A stretch of 16,399 nucleotides of DNA, taken from the NCBI GenBank assembly GCA_904374465.1, contig CAJFFY010000046.1:1-16399 (forward strand), read 5' to 3'. Under the pieces are notes generated by a model. That model did not search any database. It saw only the letters and a program-made list of their open reading frames with translations, and was not told the origin of the DNA. Shown here piece by piece: positions 1-5,587 of the stretch (position 1 is its first letter; every line of letters starts with the position of its first letter). This DNA is from an uncultured Subdoligranulum sp. (lineage in GTDB: Bacteria; Bacillota; Clostridia; Oscillospirales; Ruminococcaceae). The position numbers were made by a program, and so were the translations under genes.

Positions 1-1
1 C

Positions 2-235
2 TATGAAGCAGCCTCCGAAGTGGAGCGGAAGGAGTTCATGCGGGCGTTTATTGAGCGGATTGAGTTATTCCCGGAAAAGCAGCCGGATGGCAACTGGATC
101 AGGAAGATTATCTTCAACTTCCCTGTCCCGGTGAATGGAACAGAAGTGAAAGAATTGCCCTTGGAAAATGAAACAATGGTCGAGACGGTAGCGCTGCTGA
201 CAAAAGAAGAAAAAAGAAATATTCCTCACAAATAA
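2..235 (+). CDS. Large serine recombinase, C-terminal fragment (5' end outside window)
   Basis: The reading frame is open from the window edge and ends at TAA 233-235, leaving the last 77 residues. The segment FIERIELFPE, then an IIFNFPVPV strand and a charged tail containing ETMVETVALL, is the usual ending of TnpX/DUF4368-type large serine recombinases. These excise and integrate conjugative or mobilizable elements of Clostridia. The catalytic resolvase domain, recombinase domain and zinc ribbon would lie upstream and are not visible. In such elements the recombinase is usually the last gene, so an attachment site would be expected just after 235; I cannot define its core from one end. Base composition is AT-richer than the genes beyond 1561, in keeping with acquired DNA. 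Confident as a family call from the tail pattern, but only a short part of the protein is seen. Confidence 0.8.
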   Translation, partial: YEAASEVERKEFMRAFIERIELFPEKQPDGNWIRKIIFNFPVPVNGTEVKELPLENETMVETVALLTKEEKRNIPHK

Positions 236-315
236 ACAGGCGGTGTGCACCGGTGCTTGCTCTGCGGGAAAATGATTCCGATAAGATGCTTACGGCTTGA
301 AAGGAAAGATGCAAC

Positions 316-1371
316 ATGAATTTGCGGCAAGCATATCATGCCGTCAATGCGGTGTTGGATACGCTCGATTTTGGCGCGTTGTTTGCGGGGTTTCATCGAT
401 ATAAATGTGCCCTATATACCGGTTCCGAAATTTGTTTGGATGGGCAAATGATCCCTTATCAGGATGATTTTCGCGGAAATACCGCGCTGGAGTATGGTGG
501 AGAAGCTATAGCAATCTGGAACCTGGAAGCCGACCCCGTCGAGGATGCTGAGCTGTTGGCCTATTTCCTTGTGCATGAAATGTTTCATTGCCATCAAAGA
601 GCGAACAACGAAAAACGGTATCCTTCGGAACTTGTTCTTTTGCATTATCCCGGCGATCTAGAGAACTTTCAAAAAAAGTATAATGAAAATCTTTATCTTG
701 CCGATGCATGGCAAAAGCATGATGAGAAAGCCTTTCGGGCGTTTGCGCGGATACGCATGATGCGGATGAAGGCATACCCTGCGATGGTCCGACAGGAACT
801 TATGGTCGAAACCATAGAGGGCATGGCAGAATATGTGGGCCTGAAAGCGTTGCAAACCATCAACCGTGAGAAGTTTGCAGTTGTGGTGGAGGAGCATCTT
901 CAAAAACTTCGTGCGCAAGACGGGTGCCTCTTCGATGTGCGTCGAAGCTGTTATTACAGCGGTGCGCTTTATGCGCTGTGCCTCGATCGTCTGGGAGGGA
1001 AGATCCAGAATGTTTTCGACGGCGAACAGACGGTATATGAACAAAATCCGATCAATGTTTCGGATGGCAGTGCGGTTGAAATCAAGCAGTATGATTTTAT
1101 TCCGCATCAGTATGCGATGGTGAGCGAAAAAAGGGAAAAACTGATTGCCGAATGCATCGGACAAGGGAAATATACCCCTTGCAAAGCATTGATTTGCGGA
1201 TACGACCCGATGAATATGTTTCGTGTCGGCGATTTCATTTATTGCAAACAGTTCGTTTGTCTGGATGCTGGCGGAACCATTCAGACGGTGAACGCTACGG
1301 TTGTACTGCAATTGGAGGAAAACTCAGACCAAACTATAAGGGGCTATTACTGTGCCAAACAACATCCGTAA
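316..1371 (+). CDS. Putative zinc metallopeptidase-like protein (HExxH, gluzincin pattern)
   Basis: The protein has 351 residues, starting at ATG 316 behind AGGAAAG (301-307). I do not recognise a named family. The visible signature is HEMFH at residues 87-91, preceded by the hydrophobic stretch LLAYFLV, followed 77 residues later by EGMAEY (168-173). HExxH with a downstream E-G-x-A-x-Y is the zinc-ligand layout of gluzincin (MA clan) peptidases: H87 and H91 would bind zinc, E88 would be the base and E168 the third ligand. There is no signal peptide or membrane segment, so it is probably cytoplasmic. The C-terminal part (about 250-351) looks beta-rich and has no motif I know. It lies 80 nt after the recombinase end and shares its AT-rich composition, so it may be element cargo or recently acquired host DNA. 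A non-peptidase role is possible; the substrate is unknown. Confidence 0.65.
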   Translation: MNLRQAYHAVNAVLDTLDFGALFAGFHRYKCALYTGSEICLDGQMIPYQDDFRGNTALEYGGEAIAIWNLEADPVEDAELLAYFLVHEMFHCHQRANNEKRYPSELVLLHYPGDLENFQKKYNENLYLADAWQKHDEKAFRAFARIRMMRMKAYPAMVRQELMVETIEGMAEYVGLKALQTINREKFAVVVEEHLQKLRAQDGCLFDVRRSCYYSGALYALCLDRLGGKIQNVFDGEQTVYEQNPINVSDGSAVEIKQYDFIPHQYAMVSEKREKLIAECIGQGKYTPCKALICGYDPMNMFRVGDFIYCKQFVCLDAGGTIQTVNATVVLQLEENSDQTIRGYYCAKQHP

Positions 1372-1410
1372 GCCTTACACAAAAAATACCCGCAAAAAAC
1401 CGACCGGTGC

Positions 1411-1451
1411 GGCATTGTAGACATCCCCTCGGTACAGCCATAGGCAATGCC
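1411..1451. repeat. Short inverted repeat GGCATTG/CAATGCC
   Basis: GGCATTG (1411-1417) and CAATGCC (1445-1451) are exact reverse complements separated by 27 nt. There is no T-tract. It sits in the 254-nt gap between the metallopeptidase and the HD-domain gene, which otherwise contains only the hairpin at 1483-1513 and the promoter at 1561-1589. A chance occurrence is possible. Confidence 0.25.
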
Positions 1452-1482
1452 TGGTCGCTGATGCCGCTTGCACATACATCAT

Positions 1483-1520
1483 AACCGTTCTGTGTGTTCG
1501 TACACAAACGGTTTCTTCTG
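1483..1520 (+). terminator. Possible weak intrinsic terminator after the metallopeptidase gene
   Basis: AACCGTT (1483-1489) pairs with AACGGTT (1507-1513), and TGTGT (1491-1495) pairs with ACACA (1502-1506), with one bulged C and a GTTCGT loop. The hairpin is followed by TTCTTCTGT, a broken T-tract. It lies about 110 nt after the stop codon, so it may instead be a different structured element. Confidence 0.4.
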
Positions 1521-1560
1521 TAAAAAATGCGACGTACAGTGTAAAATTTTTGCGAAGCCG

Positions 1561-1589
1561 TTGCTGCACCGGGCAAAATCGGCTATAAT
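1561..1589 (+). promoter_or_regulatory. Sigma-A promoter of the HD-domain gene
   Basis: TTGCTG (1561-1566), a 17-nt spacer and a perfect TATAAT (1584-1589). Transcription would begin near 1596. This rules out the in-frame GTG at 1596 as translation start and supports ATG 1626. Confidence 0.7.
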
Positions 1590-1625
1590 GAAGCCGTGAG
1601 AGCTGTGACGGAAAAGGAGATGCCT

Positions 1626-2120
1626 ATGTTCTGCAAACTAACCCCGGCGGAAGATGCACGGATGCGGGAAATCCTGCGCGGCGTGGCGGACGATCCCAAC
1701 GCGCTGGTGATGCGGCAGTTTATCCAGCACGGTACGGTCACCACCTACGAACATTGCCTGCGGGTCGCCCGCATTGCCTATTGGATCAACCTGCGGTTCC
1801 ATTGCCGCGCCCGGGAAGCAAGCCTGCTGCGCGGGGCTTTCCTGCACGATTTCTATCTGTATGACTGGCATGCCTGCCGGGACATCACCCGCTGGCACGG
1901 TTTCAAGCATCCGCTGATCGCCCGTTACAATGCGGAAACGCTCTTTCAGCTGGATGAGACCGAAAAGAACATCATCCAAAGCCACATGTGGCCACTGACC
2001 CTGACCTGGGTGCCGCGCTGCCGGGAGGCGGTGCTGGTTTGCCTGGCCGACAAAATGTCTTCCACCTGGGAGACGCTGATGGAACGGCGCGGAGGCGGTC
2101 CCGTGTTGCAGCAACCGTAA
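1626..2120 (+). CDS. HD-domain protein (putative phosphohydrolase)
   Basis: The protein has 164 residues. ATG 1626 is preferred because AGGAG (1615-1619) lies 6 nt upstream and the promoter's transcription start falls at about 1596; the in-frame ATG 1620 overlaps the ribosome-binding site. The HD-superfamily ligand set is visible in order: H43 in YEHCLRVAR, H74-D75 in GAFLHDFYLYD, H96 in GFKHPLIAR, H120 in IIQSHMWPL and D142 in CLADKMSSTWE. HD proteins are metal-dependent phosphohydrolases acting on nucleotides or cyclic nucleotides, but nothing here identifies the substrate. There are no membrane segments and no second domain. It is monocistronic, with its own promoter and the terminator at 2133-2163. 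Composition matches the GC-rich backbone downstream rather than the AT-rich stretch upstream. Confidence 0.85.
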   Translation: MFCKLTPAEDARMREILRGVADDPNALVMRQFIQHGTVTTYEHCLRVARIAYWINLRFHCRAREASLLRGAFLHDFYLYDWHACRDITRWHGFKHPLIARYNAETLFQLDETEKNIIQSHMWPLTLTWVPRCREAVLVCLADKMSSTWETLMERRGGGPVLQQP

Positions 2121-2132
2121 ACAGAATCAGGC

Positions 2133-2163
2133 AAGAGCTCCGGTAGAACCGGGGCTCTTTTTG
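2133..2163 (+). terminator. Intrinsic terminator after the HD-domain gene
   Basis: AGAGCTCCGGT (2134-2144) pairs with ACCGGGGCTCT (2148-2158), including one U-G pair, with a 3-nt loop, followed by a T-run to 2162. It begins 13 nt after the stop codon. Confidence 0.9.
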
Positions 2164-2202
2164 TATAACAAGATAAAATTATCGAAAAACAATAAATAAT
2201 CC

Positions 2203-2231
2203 TTGCAAAACAATAAACCCTATGGTATACT
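2203..2231 (+). promoter_or_regulatory. Extended -10 promoter of the DUF2975 operon
   Basis: TTGCAA (2203-2208), 17-nt spacer, TATACT (2226-2231), with an extended -10 TGg at 2223-2225. It lies in an AT-rich spacer directly after the previous terminator. A transcription start near 2238 leaves a leader of about 27 nt before ATG 2265. Confidence 0.75.
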
Positions 2232-2264
2232 GAGCACAACCTGAAACGAGGGGAGAGACCTTGC

Positions 2265-2735
2265 ATGAAGATCTGGCAATGGGACGACACAAAAAGCATT
2301 ACGTTGACACGGTATGTGGTGGCGCTGGCCCTGGCAGCCAGCGCGATTATGACGGTGTGCGGCCCCTGGCTGGTCCGCTGGCTGGCGGACACCCACACGC
2401 TGGCCCATTCGGGCCCGGTGGTGGAGGCGGCACTGCTGGTCATGGGGTATCTGTGTGCGGCGCTGGCGCTGTGGATGCTGTGGAACCTTTACCGCTTTTT
2501 GCAGCGGCTGGAGCGGGGTGAAGTTTTTGTGCCGCAGACGGTGCAGGCGCTGCGGCGCATCAGCTGGTGCTGTACCTGGGCGGCGGTGCTTTGCCTGCCG
2601 GCGGGCGTGTGGGTGTATCTGCCCTTTGTGTTCCTGGCGGTGGCAGCCGGGTTTATGGCGCTGATTGTGCGGGTGTTGAAAAACGCCTTTGCCCAGGCGG
2701 TGCGTATGAAAGATGAACTGGACTATACCATCTGA
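2265..2735 (+). CDS. DUF2975 membrane protein (YoaS-like)
   Basis: The protein has 156 residues, with ATG 2265 behind GAGGGGAGAG (2248-2257). Four hydrophobic segments are visible, at about 17-40, 52-76, 101-118 and 120-140. Between TM2 and TM3 is the amphipathic segment RGEVFVPQTVQALRRIS (84-100), and the protein ends in a charged tail with MKDELDYTI. A four-helix layout, a G-x-x-F-x-x-x-x-V-x-x-L-R-x-I loop and a short acidic tail ending in a TI pair are typical of DUF2975. It is 15 nt upstream of a small XRE regulator, the same arrangement as yoaS-yozG of Bacillus subtilis. Pairing of DUF2975 with a YozG-like regulator is common in Firmicutes, but the function is not established. It acts in the cytoplasmic membrane, perhaps as a partner or target of the regulator. 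Confidence 0.8.
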   Translation: MKIWQWDDTKSITLTRYVVALALAASAIMTVCGPWLVRWLADTHTLAHSGPVVEAALLVMGYLCAALALWMLWNLYRFLQRLERGEVFVPQTVQALRRISWCCTWAAVLCLPAGVWVYLPFVFLAVAAGFMALIVRVLKNAFAQAVRMKDELDYTI

Positions 2736-2750
2736 AGGAGGTGCGCCGTT

Positions 2751-2963
2751 GTGCCCATTGTGGTCAATCTGGATGTAATGATGGCGCGCCGCCATAAGGG
2801 TGCCGGGCAGCTGGCCGAGGAAATCGGCATCACCCCGGCCAACCTGTCCATCCTGAAAAACAACAAGGCCAAGGCTGTGAGGTTTTCCACCCTGGAGGCG
2901 CTGTGCAAGGCGCTGGACTGCCAGCCCGCCGATCTGCTGGAATACGTTCCCGACGAGCAGTAA
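2751..2963 (+). CDS. Small XRE/Cro-C1-type transcriptional regulator (YozG-like)
   Basis: The protein has 70 residues. The start is GTG 2751, set by GAAGGAGGTG (2734-2743) at normal spacing. It is almost entirely one helix-turn-helix domain: QLAEEIGITPANLSILKNN (about 19-37) covers the HTH, followed by RFSTLEALCKALDCQPADLL (about 44-63), the standard end of the XRE fold. The conserved alternation of a short HTH with that C-terminal helix pair matches small YozG-type regulators that accompany DUF2975 proteins. It probably binds its own operon promoter (2203-2231), although no clear operator dyad is visible there. It is co-transcribed with the genes on either side, the next start being 36 nt downstream. 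Confidence 0.85.
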   Translation: MPIVVNLDVMMARRHKGAGQLAEEIGITPANLSILKNNKAKAVRFSTLEALCKALDCQPADLLEYVPDEQ

Positions 2964-2999
2964 GCTCCGCCGGATGCACAATTGAACAGGAGGTTTTCC

Positions 3000-4625
3000 A
3001 TGACCGAAATTCCCAAAGAGGGCGCCGGGCGTCCCCTTTATGAAAGTGCGCCCAAAATTCTGCCCGCGGTACCTGCGGCGCCCTACCTGTGGGGGGCTGT
3101 GGGCAGTTACCCGCTGGCCTACCTGTACGTGCGGCAGTTGCTGTTTGCCCGGAATTTTGCCAACCCGGCCCTGCCGGTGTTTGCGCTGCTGTTTGTGCTG
3201 GGGGTGGAAGCCATGGCCCGTGCCCTGCAGCGGCGGGGCAGCCGGGAAGCGGTGCGATGGGCCGGGTGCTGGCTGGTTCTGTCGGTGGCCATGCCCATGT
3301 GGGGAGAACAACCGGTTTTGGGCAGCTGGCAGGTGCTGGTGTGGCATCTCCTGGCGGTGTGGTTCGTGCTGGCCCGCTGCGGGATGCTGGCCCAGGGTTG
3401 GACCGGCAGCCTGTGCTTCCTCGATGGTTTGGCAGGATTTCTCCTATTGCCTTTCGGCAATTTCTTCCGGCGGATCGGTACCGTATGGGGTGGGCTGCAT
3501 TGCCTGGGACGGCAGCGGCTTAAGCTGCGCCAGACGGCAGTGGCGGTGGTTACCGTGTTGGTTACCACACTGCTCTGTGCGGTGGCCTGGGGGCTGCTGG
3601 CCGCGGCCGATCCCCACTTTGCGGCGCTGGGACGGGGCTGGACCTACTGGCTCAACCGCCTGCTGAGCAGTGAAAAACTGGTTTCCTACGTCGCATACTT
3701 CCTGCTCTCCCTGCCGGTGGGGGCCTGGCTCTACGGCCTGGTGGCCGGTTCCCTCCGGCGGCAGACACCGCCCTGCCCCGAAGATCGCTTCTTTGCCCTG
3801 CTGAAACCGCTGCGCTGTCTGCCCTGGGTGACTGCGAACGTGGCGGTGGGAGGTTTGTGTGCCGTATATACCTTATTCTTTGCCCTGCAGGCGGCGGAAT
3901 GGTTGGCAGCGGCGCCTCTGGGACTCACGGCCCCCGTTGCTTCGGACTTTGCGGTGGACGGTTTCTGGGAGCTGCTGCGGATTCTGCTGCTGGACTTTTG
4001 CGTGCTGGGTGTTGTGCGTTTTTTGAGCAACCGTCCGATGCCCAGGGTACTGGCTGCTCTGTTCTGTCTCTATGGGGTGGCCTTCGCCGGGCTGGCCGGT
4101 GCCAAACTGGCGGTGTATATCCGGTTGTTTGGCTATACGCCCCGGCGTGTGGTGGCCGGGTGGTTTCTCTGCGTGCTGTCCGTCTGGGCGGTTCTGCTGC
4201 TGGTGCGGGTGTTCCGTGTGCTGCCGGCTGCACGCATCGGGCTGGCGGTGCTGGCGTTGAGCTTTGTACTGCTCTCCTGCACCGATCTGGAAAGCCGCAT
4301 CGTGGAGGCCAACGTACAGCGCTATGCCGCCGGCGTGGACGCCGCGCTGGATCTGGATGTATTGCAGGACTGCGGCCTGAACGCCTGGCAGCGGGGCCGG
4401 GACCGGGCCAAGGTGGTGACCTACACCCGCTGGCTGCTGGACGCTGGCTGGTTTGATGGCCGGAACATCCGGGACGTTCAGACGCTGTACGACCTGACGG
4501 GATCGTTCCGCAAAGGCAAGTCCCAGGAGGTGGAACTGGACGATACCCATCTTCTTTCCCTGACCTTTGATGCGGCGGGCCGCTGTACCGGGGCCGCCTT
4601 GACGGCAGCGGAAAACCGGGTATAA
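3000..4625 (+). CDS. DUF4173/DUF4153-family polytopic membrane protein
   Basis: The protein has 541 residues. ATG 3000 is chosen because AGGAGG (2988-2993) sits 6 nt upstream; the TTG at 2982 lies before that site. After a short hydrophilic N-terminus the first roughly 430 residues form about eleven hydrophobic segments. Family marks are SDFAVDGFWELLRILLLD, matching the xxYAxxGFxxLL region of DUF4173, and YIRLFGYTPRRVVAG, matching the Y-x-x-x-F-G-x-T-x-x-R signature shared with DUF4153. After the last segment a soluble tail begins with NVQRYAAGVDAALDLDVL, also typical, and runs to the end. The function of these families is unknown. It is the third gene of the DUF2975-XRE operon. Its last codons carry the tcdA promoter, and there is no terminator between them. 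Confidence 0.8.
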   Translation: MTEIPKEGAGRPLYESAPKILPAVPAAPYLWGAVGSYPLAYLYVRQLLFARNFANPALPVFALLFVLGVEAMARALQRRGSREAVRWAGCWLVLSVAMPMWGEQPVLGSWQVLVWHLLAVWFVLARCGMLAQGWTGSLCFLDGLAGFLLLPFGNFFRRIGTVWGGLHCLGRQRLKLRQTAVAVVTVLVTTLLCAVAWGLLAAADPHFAALGRGWTYWLNRLLSSEKLVSYVAYFLLSLPVGAWLYGLVAGSLRRQTPPCPEDRFFALLKPLRCLPWVTANVAVGGLCAVYTLFFALQAAEWLAAAPLGLTAPVASDFAVDGFWELLRILLLDFCVLGVVRFLSNRPMPRVLAALFCLYGVAFAGLAGAKLAVYIRLFGYTPRRVVAGWFLCVLSVWAVLLLVRVFRVLPAARIGLAVLALSFVLLSCTDLESRIVEANVQRYAAGVDAALDLDVLQDCGLNAWQRGRDRAKVVTYTRWLLDAGWFDGRNIRDVQTLYDLTGSFRKGKSQEVELDDTHLLSLTFDAAGRCTGAALTAAENRV

Positions 4626-4626
4626 T
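4599..4626 (+). promoter_or_regulatory. tcdA promoter embedded in the end of the DUF4173 gene
   Basis: TTGACG (4599-4604), 16-nt spacer, perfect TATAAT (4621-4626). The -10 hexamer contains the TAA stop (4623-4625) of the upstream gene. Transcription would begin near 4633, about 50 nt before ATG 4682. Confidence 0.75.
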
Positions 4627-4681
4627 AAAACCGGCGGATGTGCGGTGTTGCCGTCCGACTGTTTCCTCCCGGAGGTACCCT

Positions 4682-5431
4682 ATGTCCGATATCTACACCC
4701 GTACCCGCGCCCTGCTGGGCACCCCCGCGCTGGATGTTCTGCGTGCCGCCCATGTGGCGGTGTTCGGCATCGGCGGTGTGGGCGGCCAGGCTGTGGAAGT
4801 GCTGGCCCGCAGCGGTGTGGGCACGCTGAGTCTGTTCGACAGCGACACGGTGGCGGAATCCAACCTGAACCGCCAGCTGGTGGCACTGCATTCCACCCTG
4901 GGGCAGTACAAGGTGGATGCCATGGCGGCCCGTATTGCCGATATTGACCCCGATACGGTGGTTCACACCCACCGGATGTTCTATAATGCCGATACGGCGC
5001 CCGCCGTGGATCTGTCCCGGTTCGATTATGTGCTGGACTGCATCGACACGGTTTCGGCCAAGCTGCTGCTCATCGAGGGCTGCAAGGCGGCGGGCACGCC
5101 GATCCTGTGCAGCATGGGGGCGGCCAACAAGCTGGACCCCACGGCCTTCCGGGTGGCGGACATCGAAAAAACCAGTGTGGACCCGCTGGCCAAGGTGATT
5201 CGCATCCAGTGCCGCAAGCGGCGGCTGGGCAAGGTGAAGGTGGTGTTTTCCACCGAGGTGCCGCTGGCCCCGCTGGCAGAGGAACTGCAGGAGACCCCGG
5301 CCAACAGCCGCCGTGCGGTGCCGGCCAGCAATGCCTTTGTGCCGGCGGCCTGTGGACTGGTCTGTGGCAGCGAGGTGGTCAAGGACCTGCTGCGCAAGGC
5401 TGGTGTCTACCGCGGCTCCTCCAACAGATAA
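4682..5431 (+). CDS. tcdA: tRNA threonylcarbamoyladenosine dehydratase TcdA
   Basis: The protein has 249 residues. ATG 4682 is set by GGAGG (4671-4675), 6 nt upstream. TcdA (YgdL/CsdL) is an E1/ThiF-fold enzyme that uses ATP to convert t6A at position 37 of ANN-decoding tRNAs to its cyclic form, which improves decoding. The Rossmann nucleotide loop is FGIGGVGG (28-35). SNLNRQ (60-65) is the classical E1 motif, and DCIDTV (119-124) lines the adenylation site. CSMGAANKLDPT (143-154) and IEKTSVDPLAKVIR (161-174), followed by a CRKR turn, are highly characteristic of TcdA rather than MoeB or ThiF. The length is close to the 268 residues of the E. coli enzyme. It lacks the C-x-x-C zinc pairs seen in MoeB-type relatives. 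It has its own promoter at 4599-4626 and a strong terminator directly after the stop. Confidence 0.93.
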   Translation: MSDIYTRTRALLGTPALDVLRAAHVAVFGIGGVGGQAVEVLARSGVGTLSLFDSDTVAESNLNRQLVALHSTLGQYKVDAMAARIADIDPDTVVHTHRMFYNADTAPAVDLSRFDYVLDCIDTVSAKLLLIEGCKAAGTPILCSMGAANKLDPTAFRVADIEKTSVDPLAKVIRIQCRKRRLGKVKVVFSTEVPLAPLAEELQETPANSRRAVPASNAFVPAACGLVCGSEVVKDLLRKAGVYRGSSNR

Positions 5432-5434
5432 ACC

Positions 5435-5464
5435 ATGCGCTTCCGGTGGGAAGCGCATTTTTTT
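5435..5464 (+). terminator. Strong intrinsic terminator after tcdA
   Basis: ATGCGCTTCC (5435-5444) and GGAAGCGCAT (5449-5458) pair perfectly around a GGTG loop and run into seven T residues (5458-5464). Confidence 0.95.
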
Positions 5465-5587
5465 GTGGAATTTTACAAAACGGACCGGGCGGATGGCATT
5501 GTATTTTATTCGGCAAAATGTTACACTATTCTTACTTATAGTGTTTGAATTTTGTTGCATACCCTGGGTAATGAGAGGTACTGTACA

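Noticed and set aside
240..300. Promoter for the metallopeptidase gene (TTGCTC 257-262 with TAAGAT 282-287)
   Set aside because: Spacing of 19 nt and poor hexamer matches; not distinguishable from chance.
1596..1625. Earlier GTG start for the HD-domain protein
   Set aside because: It coincides with the predicted transcription start and lacks a ribosome-binding site.
2220..3347. Antisense open frame (375 codons) opposite the DUF2975-XRE operon
   Set aside because: His/Gln/Pro-rich shadow sequence covering three well-supported + strand genes and the promoter region.
5465..5587. Promoter for the GH25 gene (TTGAAT 5545-5550 with GGTAAT 5567-5572)
   Set aside because: The hexamers are weak and the implied transcript start would leave the ribosome-binding site at the very 5' end. 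A promoter should exist here, but I cannot place it.
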